Assembly: GCF_003054325.1 (NCBI RefSeq)
Contig: NZ_QBKU01000004.1
Span: 248,001-312,000, forward strand
Direction: 5' to 3'
From: Sulfitobacter mediterraneus
GTDB taxonomy: Bacteria > Pseudomonadota > Alphaproteobacteria > Rhodobacterales > Rhodobacteraceae
Length of the DNA stretch: 64,000 nt
The notes beneath the pieces were generated by a model. The model was given only the letters and a program-made list of their open reading frames with translations. It was not told where the DNA came from and searched no databases. Position numbers and translations under genes: made by a program. Position 1 is the stretch's first letter. Every line of letters starts with the position of its first letter. Of the stretch, positions 16,687-24,997 are shown one piece after another.

Positions 16687-18468
16687 TTAGAAGTTTGCCG
16701 CGTCCAGCGCCATCACCGTATCGGCACCCGATTGGATCCGTGTCAGGTGCAGCGCCGTGGCCGGCAGTTGCCGTGCCATGTAATACCGGCCTGTCGCGAG
16801 CTTTGTCTCATAGAACGCGGCGTCACTGGCCCCGCCGGCAAGCGCGGTTTTAGCGGCCAGACCCATGCGGGCCCACATCAGGCCAAGGCAGACGTGGCCG
16901 AACATGTGCATAAAGTCGTTGGAGCCTGCCAGCGCATGATTGGGGTTTTTCATGCCGTTCTGCATGAAATACATACCCGCGCTTTGCAGATCTTTGCTGG
17001 CCGCCTTGAGCGGATCAAGGAAGTCTTTGCCAAACGCCTCATCCTGACCGCCGTTTTCCTTGATGAAGTTTTTCACCAGATCAAAGAAGGCCATCACGTG
17101 TTTGCCGCCGTCTTGGGCCAGCTTGCGCCCCACCAGATCCAGTGCCTGAACGCCGTTCGCACCTTCATAGATCATCGCAATCCGGGCATCGCGGGTGAAC
17201 TGGGACATGCCCCATTCTTCGATGTAGCCGTGGCCGCCATAGATTTGCTGAGCTTTCACGGTCATGTCGTAGCCTTGATCGGTCAGGAACCCTTTGATCA
17301 CCGGCGTGAGCAGGGACACCAGACCATCGGCATCCTTGTCGCCGGCGCGGTGGGCGGCGTCGATCATGGTTGCGCCCCACAGGATGAAGGCGCGTGCGCC
17401 CTCGGCAAAGCTTTTCTGGTCCATCAGCGAGCGTCGGATGTCCGGATGCACGATCAATGGATCGGCCGGTTTGTCCGGGTGTTCTGCGCCGGTCACCGCG
17501 CGGCCCTGAAGGCGGTCCTTGGCGTATTCGGCGGCGTTCTGGTAGGCCACTTCTGCGGCGGCGAGGCCTTGCATGCCAACACCCAGACGCGCTTCGTTCA
17601 TCATGGTGAACATGGCGCGCATGCCTTTGTGTTCGTCGCCCAGCAGGTAACCTGTGGCGCCGTCATAGTTCATCACGCAGGTGGAGTTGCCGTGGATGCC
17701 CATCTTTTCTTCGATGGAGCCAACCGTGACGCCATTGCGTTCACCCAGAGAGCCATCTTCGTTGACCATGAACTTGGGCACGATGAAGAGGGACACACCT
17801 TTGATGCCTTCTGGGCCGCCTTCGATCTTGGCCAGCACCAGATGGATGATGTTGTCGGCCATGTCATGCTCGCCGGACGAGATGAAAATCTTTTGACCCG
17901 TGATCTTGTAAGACCCGTCCGCCTGCGGTGCGGCTTTGGTGCGCATCATGCCCAGATCGGTACCGCAATGCGGCTCCGTCAGGTTCATGGTGCCAGTCCA
18001 TTCGCAGGAGACCATGTTGGGCAGATAGGTGTCTTTCTGCTGATCGGTGCCGTGCGCCAGAATTGCAGAGGCCGCACCGTGGGTCAGACCCTGATACATG
18101 GTGAAGGCCTGGTTGGAGGCCGAGAACATCTCGCCCACGGCGGTGCCCACAACGTAAGGCATGTTCTGCCCGCCGTATTGTTCGGGCATGTCCAGACCGG
18201 GCCAGCCGCCTTCTTTGACCTGTTCAAAGGCTTCTTTGAAACCCTTGGGCGTATAGACCACACCGTTCTCAAGGCGGCAGCCCTCTTGATCACCCACCAC
18301 GTTCAGCGGTGCGAGAACTTCGGAGGTGAGTTTGCCAGCCTCTTCGAGGATGGCGGAGGTGAAATCGGCCTCCAGCTCATCATAGCCGGGGATGGTGGAC
18401 CCGGTGATGTTCAGAACGTCGTGCAGGACAAATTGCAGGTCTTTTGTCGGGGCGGTGTAGCTGGGCAT
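16687..18468 (-). CDS. Large acyl-CoA dehydrogenase (DmdC/AcdA-type, 593 aa)
   Basis: 593 aa, longer than typical 380-residue enzymes because of a C-terminal extra helical domain (Acyl-CoA_dh_C type). N-terminus [19 protein letters not shown] is characteristic of this group. [19 protein letters not shown] and [10 protein letters not shown] are the FAD/substrate blocks, and [19 protein letters not shown] carries the catalytic Glu in YEGA. Relatives include methylmercaptopropionyl-CoA dehydrogenase (DmdC) of DMSP demethylation and general fatty-acyl enzymes; context with fadJ/thiolase favours a fatty-acid role. First enzyme gene after the MerR regulator (54 bp gap). Confidence 0.92.
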   Translation of the reverse strand: MPSYTAPTKDLQFVLHDVLNITGSTIPGYDELEADFTSAILEEAGKLTSEVLAPLNVVGDQEGCRLENGVVYTPKGFKEAFEQVKEGGWPGLDMPEQYGGQNMPYVVGTAVGEMFSASNQAFTMYQGLTHGAASAILAHGTDQQKDTYLPNMVSCEWTGTMNLTEPHCGTDLGMMRTKAAPQADGSYKITGQKIFISSGEHDMADNIIHLVLAKIEGGPEGIKGVSLFIVPKFMVNEDGSLGERNGVTVGSIEEKMGIHGNSTCVMNYDGATGYLLGDEHKGMRAMFTMMNEARLGVGMQGLAAAEVAYQNAAEYAKDRLQGRAVTGAEHPDKPADPLIVHPDIRRSLMDQKSFAEGARAFILWGATMIDAAHRAGDKDADGLVSLLTPVIKGFLTDQGYDMTVKAQQIYGGHGYIEEWGMSQFTRDARIAMIYEGANGVQALDLVGRKLAQDGGKHVMAFFDLVKNFIKENGGQDEAFGKDFLDPLKAASKDLQSAGMYFMQNGMKNPNHALAGSNDFMHMFGHVCLGLMWARMGLAAKTALAGGASDAAFYETKLATGRYYMARQLPATALHLTRIQSGADTVMALDAANF

Positions 18469-18522
18469 GAGTGTCTCCCTAAAGCTCGATTGGTCAGCTG
18501 ATATTATGTGTGCAGGGGCGGA

Positions 18523-18924
18523 TCACTCCGCCGCCTTGCGATTTTGGTTCATGGAGGCGACGATTTTTTCGCCCCATTTGATCTGATCTTTGAGATCGTC
18601 GATGGCCTCGTTCAGCTCATCGCGTTGCGAGATCATGTCGGCCAGACGGTCGCGGGCAATCTCATAGGTACGCGCGATCTGTGTCTGCTGCTGGTCGCCC
18701 ATGTGATAAAGGTCGAGCAGCTGGCGGATTTCCTCAAGGCTAAAGCCAAAGCGTTTGCCGCGCAGGATCAGTTTGAGGCGCGCGCGGTCGCGTTTGGTGA
18801 ATAGGCGTTTCTGGCCTTCGCGGACCGGAAACAACAGTTCTTTGGCTTCATAAAAGCGCAGAGTGCGTGGGGTCACGTCAAATGCATCGCACATCTGACG
18901 GATCGTGAGTGTTTCAGTATTCAT
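18523..18924 (-). CDS. MerR-family regulator of the beta-oxidation operon (LiuR-like)
   Basis: 133 aa. N-terminal wHTH: LTIRQMCDAFDVTPRTLRFYEAKEL, wing RLFTKRDRARLKLI, then a C-terminal coiled coil (ARDRLADMISQRDELNEAIDDLKDQI). No metal-binding cysteines, as in LiuR-type regulators of acyl-CoA and branched-chain catabolism. ATG 18924 was chosen for GAAGGA 8 nt upstream; the frame also opens five codons earlier. It heads the minus-strand operon that runs to fadJ, and an ACGT-NN-ACGT palindrome lies 77 bp upstream, a core resembling published LiuR sites. Likely senses an acyl-CoA. Confidence 0.88.
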   Translation of the reverse strand: MNTETLTIRQMCDAFDVTPRTLRFYEAKELLFPVREGQKRLFTKRDRARLKLILRGKRFGFSLEEIRQLLDLYHMGDQQQTQIARTYEIARDRLADMISQRDELNEAIDDLKDQIKWGEKIVASMNQNRKAAE

Positions 18925-18992
18925 AGTCGTTTCCTTCATAAGAAAAGCTACGTTCTGATGCGCATTTGGGCGTTCGAGGTCGTTCTTACAAC

Positions 18993-19030
18993 ACTGCTTG
19001 ACGTTGACGTAAGATGGACGTCACGTCACT
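18993..19030. promoter_or_regulatory. Candidate MerR/LiuR operator (ACGT repeats)
   Basis: ACGT-TG-ACGT at 19001-19010 flanked by CTTG and AAGA, followed by a second pair ACGT-C-ACGT at 19018-19026. LiuR-type MerR proteins are known to bind ACGT-NN-ACGT palindromes. It stands in the 276-bp divergent region between this MerR gene and the LuxR gene. Assignment by position and motif only. Confidence 0.55.
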
Positions 19031-19110
19031 TTGGGCGCTGCGCAGGTTTTCGCCGGAAATCTCTGTGTTCACGCATTCTTGTGGTGGCCTTTTTAGGGGG
19101 TGGAGCGGTA

Positions 19111-19152
19111 TCAGGCGCTGCCTGACCGAATCCCCTTTTGCATCCGTCAGGC
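19111..19152. promoter_or_regulatory. TCAGGC repeats upstream of the LuxR gene
   Basis: Perfect 6-bp inverted repeat TCAGGC (19111-19116), GCT, GCCTGA (19120-19125), and a third direct copy TCAGGC at 19147-19152, 48 bp before the LuxR start codon. This may be a binding site for the LuxR protein or another regulator. It does not match the standard lux-box consensus closely. Confidence 0.4.
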
Positions 19153-19200
19153 TGACAATTTCTGAATTTGTGCTAGTTTATGGGTCGAACGGAGGAGACC

Positions 19201-19959
19201 ATGACGGACGTTCCGCCGCTGAAAGACTTCGTGACAGACTGTGAGGCTGCAAATCACCTGGCTGATTTGTGGCGGCTTTCCGTACGTTTTTTCGAAAGCC
19301 GGGGGATCGCGATGGTCAGTTATCATTCCGACACCGAAGTCGAGAATGGCGAGATCGGCATGGTTGGCAATTCGGGCATTCTGCAAAGCGGCTACCCAGA
19401 GGAATGGGTCTGCCAGTATATCGAGGGCAAGCTGAGCTATCTTGATCCGATGCCCGAACTAGCAGCGAAAATCGGCCGGCCTTTCTATTGGTCGGATATC
19501 AATGATCTGGCCAATCTGAGCGATGGACAACAACGCTATATGGCACTGCGTGCTGCGTCGGATCTTGGTGATGGGTTGGCGATGCAGGTCTACGGGCCGA
19601 ACGCCCGCAATGCGCTGGTGTGTCTGGGATTTGGCGCAGGCACACCAAGATTGACCGCAGAGGCAATTTTTGAACTGCAATGCGCGGCCCAGATGGCCCA
19701 TCTGCGCTATTGCGCCATCTCGGGCGAACAAGATCGCGCCAAGGTGGATTTGTCTCCGCGAGAACTGGAAGTGCTGCGTTGGATTGCGCGGGGCAAAAGC
19801 AATTCGGTGATCGCCGAGATCCTGGGTATTTCGCGGCACACGGTGGATACCATGACCCGCCGGATGTTTGACAAACTGGGCGTCAACGACCGCACCACTG
19901 CTGCCGTGCGCGGGCTGGGATCGGGCTTGTTGCAATTGCGCCGCAAGCAGGTGGTGTAA
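19201..19959 (+). CDS. LuxR-family quorum-sensing-type regulator without a neighbouring synthase
   Basis: 252 aa. N-terminal autoinducer-binding domain with Trp69, Tyr73, Asp82, Pro83 and Trp97 in exactly the spacing of TraR W57/Y61/D70/P71/W85, so acyl-homoserine-lactone binding is structurally possible. C-terminal GerE-type HTH (residues about 185-245): LSPRELEVLRWIARGKSNSVIAEILGISRHTVDTM. ATG 19201 follows GGAGGAGACC; a longer frame starting at 19180 is not needed. No luxI-type synthase occurs in this window, so it is a solo or orphan within the visible region. Divergent from the MerR gene of the beta-oxidation operon. Confidence 0.88.
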   Translation: MTDVPPLKDFVTDCEAANHLADLWRLSVRFFESRGIAMVSYHSDTEVENGEIGMVGNSGILQSGYPEEWVCQYIEGKLSYLDPMPELAAKIGRPFYWSDINDLANLSDGQQRYMALRAASDLGDGLAMQVYGPNARNALVCLGFGAGTPRLTAEAIFELQCAAQMAHLRYCAISGEQDRAKVDLSPRELEVLRWIARGKSNSVIAEILGISRHTVDTMTRRMFDKLGVNDRTTAAVRGLGSGLLQLRRKQVV

Positions 19960-20039
19960 CGCAATTGCGTGACATGACCGGCCCTTGGGCAGCAACTAGC
20001 TAGCGCTGAAATACATTTTTCAAAGAGAAGTGAGCCAGA

Positions 20040-20258
20040 ATGGCTTTTGAGGTAGAAATGACCGAGACCACGCTTTGCAAGGCCCGTGCGTTGCCCGCAG
20101 AAGAGTTGCAAGAGGCCGTGATGCTGATTGAACGGGCGACCTATGATCTGGCAGAAACCGCACGCGGTGAGACCATTTCTGACCTGATTGCCATTGCTGC
20201 TGATTTGCAGCGTGTCGTTGATGGGCTAATGGCCAAACGCGCAAGCAAGGTGAACTAG
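20040..20258 (+). CDS. Small helical protein, 72 aa, unknown
   Basis: 72 aa, acidic and predicted entirely helical (LPAEELQEAVMLIERATYDLAETARGE). ATG 20040 is preceded by AGAAGTGAG. No family recognised. It lies between the LuxR gene (80 bp upstream, same strand) and the convergent second MerR gene (25 bp). Possibly a co-transcribed small partner of the LuxR protein; otherwise an unannotated short ORF. Codon use looks like its neighbours, which favours a real gene. Confidence 0.55.
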   Translation: MAFEVEMTETTLCKARALPAEELQEAVMLIERATYDLAETARGETISDLIAIAADLQRVVDGLMAKRASKVN

Positions 20259-20283
20259 TTCAACCTTTTGACGTCCGGTTTGG

Positions 20284-20658
20284 TCAGTCCAGCCCGATGG
20301 TTTTTGCCGTTTCATCACGCAGTTTCTGCAACTCGTCGATTGCCTCGTCCAACTGCACTCGCTGATCTGCCAACTCAAGCAGTTGGCCGTCTGCCATCTC
20401 GACCCAAGCGCGCATCTGGGCCTCGTTGCCTTCGTGTTCGTAGATGAGCAACCATTGGCGGATGTCTTCGAGTGAAAAGCCGAACTTGCGCCCCCGCATG
20501 ATCAATTTCATGCGGGCGCTTTCGCGGGGTCCATAAAATCGTGCCCGTCCCTCGCGGTCCGGTTCCAGCAATTCGATGTACTCATAATACCGCAGTGTCC
20601 GCGGTGTGACATCAAATTTGGCGCACATTTCTTTGAAGGTCAGGCGGTCTTCTGCCAT
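20284..20658 (-). CDS. Second MerR-family regulator, paralogue of the one at 18.7 kb
   Basis: 124 aa: wHTH LTFKEMCAKFDVTPRTLRYYEYIELLEP, wing RARFYGPRESARMKLIMRGRKFGFSLEDI, then coiled coil DQRVQLDEAIDELQKL. The first 75 residues are clearly similar to the other MerR in this window (shared FDVTPRTLR-YE, GKRFGFSLEEI/GRKFGFSLEDI). No metal cysteines. It is divergent from two thioesterase genes 120 bp away, which are its likely targets. The effector is perhaps an acyl-CoA. Confidence 0.85.
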   Translation of the reverse strand: MAEDRLTFKEMCAKFDVTPRTLRYYEYIELLEPDREGRARFYGPRESARMKLIMRGRKFGFSLEDIRQWLLIYEHEGNEAQMRAWVEMADGQLLELADQRVQLDEAIDELQKLRDETAKTIGLD

Positions 20659-20777
20659 GTTCGGTCTCTCCTCTCGCCCAAGCTATGATCATGCCAAGCC
20701 AAGCGCAAGCAGCGGGCTTGCCCTTTGTTGGCCACACGATGATAAAGAGCCAAACCGCAGGCGAGGACCAATCTTCC

Positions 20778-21200
20778 ATGTCAGACAAGATCAAGATGGC
20801 ACGCCAGTTCATTCAGGCCCTGCCGCATTCCGTGGCGCTGGGCATGCATCTGGATGAGCTGGACAACGGCACGGCCGTGATTTCGATGCCCTATTCGGAA
20901 AAACTGATCGGCGATCCCAAAACAGGGGTCGTGCATGGTGGCGCAGTTTCCGCGCTGATGGACACCAGCTGCGGCGCGGCGGTGATGAGCCACCCCAGCA
21001 ATCCTGCCGGCACCGCAACGCTTGATCTGCGGATTGAATATCTGCGGGCGGCGACGCCGGGCCAGAAAATCACCACCCGCGCGACGTGCTATCATGTCAC
21101 CCGATCGGTCGCATTTGTCCGCGCCGCGGCGTCAGATGATGACATCGAAAACCCGGTCGCCATTGCGACCGGTACCTTCACTGTGGAGGGACACAAATGA
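20778..21200 (+). CDS. PaaI-type hotdog thioesterase (first of two)
   Basis: 140 aa, hotdog fold. The active-site block VVHGGAVSALMDTSCG has HGG at 53-55 and the catalytic acid Asp62; DLRIEYLRAATPG is the following strand. ATG 20778 has GAGGA about 10 nt upstream. Hydrolyses acyl- or aryl-CoA thioesters, freeing CoA. The stop overlaps the start of a second thioesterase by 4 nt (ATGA), so the pair is translationally coupled. Adjacent to a divergent MerR regulator of the acyl-CoA-sensing kind. Confidence 0.88.
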   Translation: MSDKIKMARQFIQALPHSVALGMHLDELDNGTAVISMPYSEKLIGDPKTGVVHGGAVSALMDTSCGAAVMSHPSNPAGTATLDLRIEYLRAATPGQKITTRATCYHVTRSVAFVRAAASDDDIENPVAIATGTFTVEGHK

Positions 21201-21709
21201 ACAAGCGCCGCCCGCCAGAGCCTGTCCAAGTTGTCAAAAAGCGACGTGATGCCGTGTTGCGCACCATGGTTGAAGGGGTGCCCTATATCCAGTTTTTGGG
21301 CATCGAGTTTGAACGCCGCGGGGATGAGCTGACGGCGGTGATGCCGTTTGACCAATCCCTGATCGGCAATCCGATTTTGCCTGCCTTGCACGGCGGGGCC
21401 ACGGCGGCCTTTCTGGAGGTGACCGCGATTATCACCCTCAGCTGGGGATTGATCTGGGAAGATATGGAAAGCGGCGCGTTGGATGTGAACAATCTGGATC
21501 ATTCCCACCTGCCGCGCCTGCCCAAAACGGTCGATTTTACCGTGGATTATCTGCGTACCGGACTGCCACGTGATGCCTATGCACGGGCGCGGATCAACCG
21601 GTCTGGCCGGCGCTATGCCTCGGTGCATGTCGAGGCATGGCAAGACAACCGCAGCAAGCTCTTTGCGCAGGCCACGGGCCATTTTGTTCTGCCCACACGG
21701 CAGGGGTAA
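21197..21709 (+). CDS. PaaI-type hotdog thioesterase (second of two)
   Basis: 170 aa. Block LPALHGGATAAFLEVTA shows HGG at 65-67 but Glu74 at the acidic position (Asp in the first copy). Strand VDFTVDYLRTGLPRDAY follows. It has an N-terminal extension of about 25 basic residues (NKRRPPEPVQVVKKRRD). Overlaps the first thioesterase by 4 nt and the MATE gene by 1 nt (TAATG), so three proteins are made from one message. The two thioesterases are divergent from each other and may form a heteromer or split substrates. Confidence 0.87.
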   Translation: MNKRRPPEPVQVVKKRRDAVLRTMVEGVPYIQFLGIEFERRGDELTAVMPFDQSLIGNPILPALHGGATAAFLEVTAIITLSWGLIWEDMESGALDVNNLDHSHLPRLPKTVDFTVDYLRTGLPRDAYARARINRSGRRYASVHVEAWQDNRSKLFAQATGHFVLPTRQG

Positions 21710-23061
21710 TGTCAGACCCGTTGCAAGATGCCGATCTCAGCACGCGGGACATTGGCCCGAAAGAGGCGGTGACGCACCGCAGGGTGCTGCATATTGCGAT
21801 TCCGATTGTTGTATCGAATGCCACGGTGCCGATCCTTGGTGCGGTGGATACCGGCGTTGTGGGCCAGATGGGGCTGGCAGCGCCCATTGGCGCGGTCGGG
21901 CTGGGCGCAATCATCCTGTCGGCACTCTATTGGGTCTTTGGCTTTTTGCGCATGGGCACGGTTGGCCTGACCGCGCAGGCTGCAGGGCAGGGCGATCAGG
22001 CCGAGGTGGCCGCGCTGCTAAGTCGTGGTTTGATGATCGGTGCGGGGGCAGGCGCGGTCTTGGTGGCCGTGCAGATGCCGCTGTTCTGGGGCGCGTTTCA
22101 GGTTGCGCCGGGATCGGCAGAGGTCGAAACGCTCGCACAAGACTATATGGCGGTGCGCATCTGGTCTGCCCCGGCGGCGATCTCGCTCTATGCGATCACT
22201 GGGTGGCTGATTGCGCAGGAACGCACCCGTGCGGTGCTGATGCTGCAACTGTGGATGAACGGGCTGAATATCCTGCTGGATCTGTGGTTCGTACTTGGGC
22301 TCGGATGGGGCGTGAGCGGCGTGGCCTTTGCGACCTTTATCGCCGAATGGAGCGGTGCCGCGCTGGGTTTGTGGTTCTGCCGCGAAGTGTTTCAAAGTGG
22401 CGCTTGGCGCGACCGGGCTCAGATCTTTGCCCGCGCCAGATGGGTCAGGATGATGCAGCTGAATGTGGATATTCTGCTGCGGTCGCTGCTGCTTCAGGCG
22501 ATGTTCGTGGCGTTTCTGTTTGTTGGGGCCGGGTTTGGTGATGTCACATTGGCGGCCAATCAGGTGCTCATGCAGTTCTTGATGATTACCTCCTATGCCC
22601 TTGACGGGTTTGCATTTTCCGCCGAAGCGATTGTGGGCCAAGCCTTTGGCGCAGGGCGGCGCGGTGTGTTGCGGCGCGGTGCATTGCTGACCTCGGGCTG
22701 GGCGTTTTTCATATGTTCATTGCTGATGGTCGGCTTTTGGATCGCGGGTCCGTGGTTGATTGACCTGATGACCACCGCGCCAGAGGTGCGCATCGCTGCG
22801 CGGGAATTCCTGCCCTATGTGGTCTTGATGCCGGTGCTGGGCTGTGGGGCGTTTATGCTCGATGGGATCTTTATCGGGGCGACGCGGTCGCGCGATATGC
22901 GTGACATGATGCTGGTGTCTTTTGTGATCTATGCAGCGGCGGCGTTGATCTTGGTGCCGTGGTTGGGCAATCACGGGCTATGGGTGTCGATCTTGATCTC
23001 TTTCGTGGCGCGGACCGCAACTTTGGCCTGGCGGTATCCGAAACTGGAAGCGGCGGTTTAG
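21709..23061 (+). CDS. MATE-family efflux transporter
   Basis: 450 aa, about twelve hydrophobic segments in two repeats; signatures AIPIVVSNATVPILGAVDTGVVGQMG near residues 30-55 and GFAFSAEAIVGQAFGAG near 300 are typical of DinF-subfamily MATE exporters. Cation-coupled export of drugs or metabolites across the inner membrane. Start ATG 21709 overlaps the upstream stop by one base; an earlier start would sit inside the thioesterase. Its coupling to two thioesterases suggests the export of a free acid or aromatic released from CoA, which is inference. Confidence 0.9.
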   Translation: MSDPLQDADLSTRDIGPKEAVTHRRVLHIAIPIVVSNATVPILGAVDTGVVGQMGLAAPIGAVGLGAIILSALYWVFGFLRMGTVGLTAQAAGQGDQAEVAALLSRGLMIGAGAGAVLVAVQMPLFWGAFQVAPGSAEVETLAQDYMAVRIWSAPAAISLYAITGWLIAQERTRAVLMLQLWMNGLNILLDLWFVLGLGWGVSGVAFATFIAEWSGAALGLWFCREVFQSGAWRDRAQIFARARWVRMMQLNVDILLRSLLLQAMFVAFLFVGAGFGDVTLAANQVLMQFLMITSYALDGFAFSAEAIVGQAFGAGRRGVLRRGALLTSGWAFFICSLLMVGFWIAGPWLIDLMTTAPEVRIAAREFLPYVVLMPVLGCGAFMLDGIFIGATRSRDMRDMMLVSFVIYAAAALILVPWLGNHGLWVSILISFVARTATLAWRYPKLEAAV

Positions 23062-23062
23062 T

Positions 23063-23107
23063 CGTTTTCTTTCAAGAAAACGGGCCGGAAATTTTGGAAT
23101 TTCCGGT
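23063..23107. repeat. Double-hairpin element, unit A
   Basis: 45-nt unit of two adjacent stems: CGTTTTCT (23063-23070) / AGAAAACG (23075-23082) and CCGGAAATT (23085-23093) / AATTTCCGG (23098-23106). It starts 2 bp after the MATE stop codon. Homologous to unit B 76 bp downstream. Confidence 0.75.
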
Positions 23108-23138
23108 GTAGCGCGGATCGGGCGTCGCACGTCCATTT

Positions 23139-23183
23139 CGATTTCTTCGAAGAAATCGGTTCGGAGTTTTTGAAAACTCCGGT
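23139..23183. repeat. Double-hairpin element, unit B
   Basis: 45-nt unit, same layout as unit A: CGATTTCT (23139-23146) / AGAAATCG (23151-23158) and CGGAGTTTT (23162-23170) / AAAACTCCG (23173-23181). Differences from unit A inside the stems come in compensating pairs (T-A to A-T, A-T to G-C, A-T to T-A). Ends next to the convergent arsC stop at 23185. Likely a bidirectional transcript end or a mobile REP-like unit. Confidence 0.75.
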
Positions 23184-23184
23184 T

Positions 23185-23529
23185 CTAGAGCAGCGCTCTG
23201 ACGTTCGCTGGCGGCCGGCCAATGACCGCCTGATCCCCCTTGATCACAATCGGACGTTCGATCAACGCAGGCTGCGTTGCCATGGCGCTGAGCAGTTCGG
23301 AATCGGAGCTGTCCTTTCCAAGGCCCAGATCCTTAAACACCTTGTCCCCACTGCGCATCATCTCGATCAGCGGCGGCGTGCCAAGCGCCGCATGGACGGC
23401 TTCGATTTCCGCCGCTGTTGGGGCATCGTCGAGGTATTTGCGCACCGTGACCTCCACACCCGCTTCTTCGATCAGGGCCAGGGTTTGCCGCGATTTTGAG
23501 CAGCGCGGATTGTGCCAAATGGTGATCAT
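23185..23529 (-). CDS. arsC: ArsC/Spx-family arsenate reductase-like protein
   Basis: 114 aa, glutaredoxin-like ArsC fold. The catalytic Cys10 is in [12 protein letters not shown], and [17 protein letters not shown] near the C-terminus carries the oxyanion-binding Arg. Family members reduce arsenate with glutaredoxin, though many ArsC homologues in non-ars contexts are of unknown role. No arsR, arsB or acr3 is nearby; instead it overlaps pyrD by 4 nt (ATGA). That context argues against a dedicated arsenic operon. Confidence 0.88.
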   Translation of the reverse strand: MITIWHNPRCSKSRQTLALIEEAGVEVTVRKYLDDAPTAAEIEAVHAALGTPPLIEMMRSGDKVFKDLGLGKDSSDSELLSAMATQPALIERPIVIKGDQAVIGRPPANVRALL

Positions 23530-24569
23530 AGCCAGTCTTCCTTGTTCGTGCCGACCGCATCGGCCACAGTGGCAAACCCGTCGCGGGCCAACAGGCCATC
23601 AAGACCCGTTGCGATATCGGACACCATTGAAAGCCCGCCGTAAACCAGCGCGGTGTAAAGTTGCACCGCAGAGGCGCCAGCGCGGATTTTGGCATAGGCG
23701 TGCTCAGCGGTGGCGATACCGCCCACGCCCACAAGTGGAATGTCCGTCATTGTAGAAAGCCGCGCCAGAACGCGAGTGGACTTGTCAAACAGTGGTGCGC
23801 CTGACAAACCGCCCGCTTCGCCCTTGTGCGAACTTTTTAGTCCGCCCCGGCCCAATGTGGTGTTGGTGGCGATAATCGCGGCAACACCGGCGGAATTGGC
23901 CACATCAGCCACATCCTCAATCTCGTCCGGCGTCAGATCTGGTGCGATTTTCAAGAACACTGGCGTTGCGCCGCGCACGTCCATAACCCCGTCGAGCAGG
24001 GCCGCCAAAGCCGCCTTGCCCTGCAAATCGCGCAGCTTTTCTGTATTGGGAGAGGAGACATTGACCGTGGCAAAATCCACATGATCTCGTGCAACGGTCA
24101 TGACCTTGGCAAAATCAGCGGCGCGGTCGGTGCTGGTTTTGTTCGCGCCAAGGTTCAGCCCCACCGGAACGCCCGCGCCGCGCCGTGCCAGACGGGCGGT
24201 GATCGCCTCCATGCCCTCGTTGTTAAAGCCAAAGCGGTTGATCGCGGCGCGGTCTTCGGTCAGACGAAACAGGCGCGGTTTGGGGTTGCCCGGCTGTGGT
24301 AGCGGCGTTGCGGCGCCGACTTCGATAAACCCAAACCCGGCGCGGGACAGCGGCGCAATTGCGGTGGCATTCTTGTCAAATCCGGCGGCCAATCCAACCG
24401 GATTTGGCAGATCCAAACCGGCAAGCGTGGTCTTCAATCGGGGTGATGTGACCGGACCGGGCGTCGGGGTCAGCCCCATCTGCAAGGCGCGGATCGCCAG
24501 CCCATGTGCGGCCTCTGGGTCGATCTTGTGCAGGCCAGCAAGGCCGAGCCGTTCCAGTAGCGCGGTCAT
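23526..24569 (-). CDS. pyrD: Dihydroorotate dehydrogenase (quinone), class 2
   Basis: 347 aa. Oxidises dihydroorotate to orotate in pyrimidine synthesis and passes electrons to quinone at the inner membrane. The N-terminal helical extension ([19 protein letters not shown]) that binds membrane/quinone is present, as are [23 protein letters not shown], the active-site loop [15 protein letters not shown] and FMN phosphate-binding [20 protein letters not shown]. Start ATG 24569 overlaps the stop of the DUF1330 gene by 4 nt. Third of four overlapping genes. Confidence 0.95.
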   Translation of the reverse strand: MTALLERLGLAGLHKIDPEAAHGLAIRALQMGLTPTPGPVTSPRLKTTLAGLDLPNPVGLAAGFDKNATAIAPLSRAGFGFIEVGAATPLPQPGNPKPRLFRLTEDRAAINRFGFNNEGMEAITARLARRGAGVPVGLNLGANKTSTDRAADFAKVMTVARDHVDFATVNVSSPNTEKLRDLQGKAALAALLDGVMDVRGATPVFLKIAPDLTPDEIEDVADVANSAGVAAIIATNTTLGRGGLKSSHKGEAGGLSGAPLFDKSTRVLARLSTMTDIPLVGVGGIATAEHAYAKIRAGASAVQLYTALVYGGLSMVSDIATGLDGLLARDGFATVADAVGTNKEDWL

Positions 24570-24997
24570 GCAAATTCATCCGTTACTGGCAAGGCGCCAG
24601 CGCGGATCAGCCGCGAGGTTTTTACAGCCGCTTGCCTGTGGACCACTGCCTTTTGGTAGTCAGGATCAGAGATCATGGCGAGAAAGGCATGGGCATTCGG
24701 ATAGCGGGCGATAAACATCAGATCCCAGATCTCATCGGACGGCCCGATCAACGTGGTCTCGAACTTGCCCCGCCACAGGATACTGCCGCCGACCTTGGCC
24801 AGCACAGGCGCGCTTTGCTTGCCATAGTTGCCATAGGCCTGCGCCCCGGTCAGGCCATCGCGGGCCAGTTCATGATCGCCGGGATAATTGGCCAGATCAT
24901 TCAGGGCGACCAGATTGACCATCTCGATGGGTGTTTCGCGGTCCAGCCCCTTGAACGCGTCAAACTGGGCGCGATCAGGATCGATATACACGGTCAT
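24566..24997 (-). CDS. DUF1330-domain protein
   Basis: 143 aa, ferredoxin-like (dimeric alpha/beta barrel) fold: [49 protein letters not shown] matches the DUF1330/EthD-like pattern of a strand then a helix ending in Arg. Function unknown; relatives are small dimeric enzymes or ligand binders. Stop and start overlap both neighbours by 4 nt (DUF952 upstream, pyrD downstream), so its level should match theirs. Confidence 0.85.
   Translation of the reverse strand: MTVYIDPDRAQFDAFKGLDRETPIEMVNLVALNDLANYPGDHELARDGLTGAQAYGNYGKQSAPVLAKVGGSILWRGKFETTLIGPSDEIWDLMFIARYPNAHAFLAMISDPDYQKAVVHRQAAVKTSRLIRAGALPVTDEFA

Noticed and set aside
16687..18468. Naming the large acyl-CoA dehydrogenase dmdC
   Set aside because: Sequence group fits, but the beta-oxidation context favours fatty acids; not decidable.
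16654..18501. 615-codon plus-strand open frame
   Set aside because: Antisense to the 593-aa acyl-CoA dehydrogenase; not protein-like.
19111..19152. Classical lux box
   Set aside because: The TCAGGC repeats do not give an 18-20 bp dyad close to the lux-box consensus.
23063..23183. CRISPR-like repeat
   Set aside because: Only two units, palindromic, and no spacers or cas genes.
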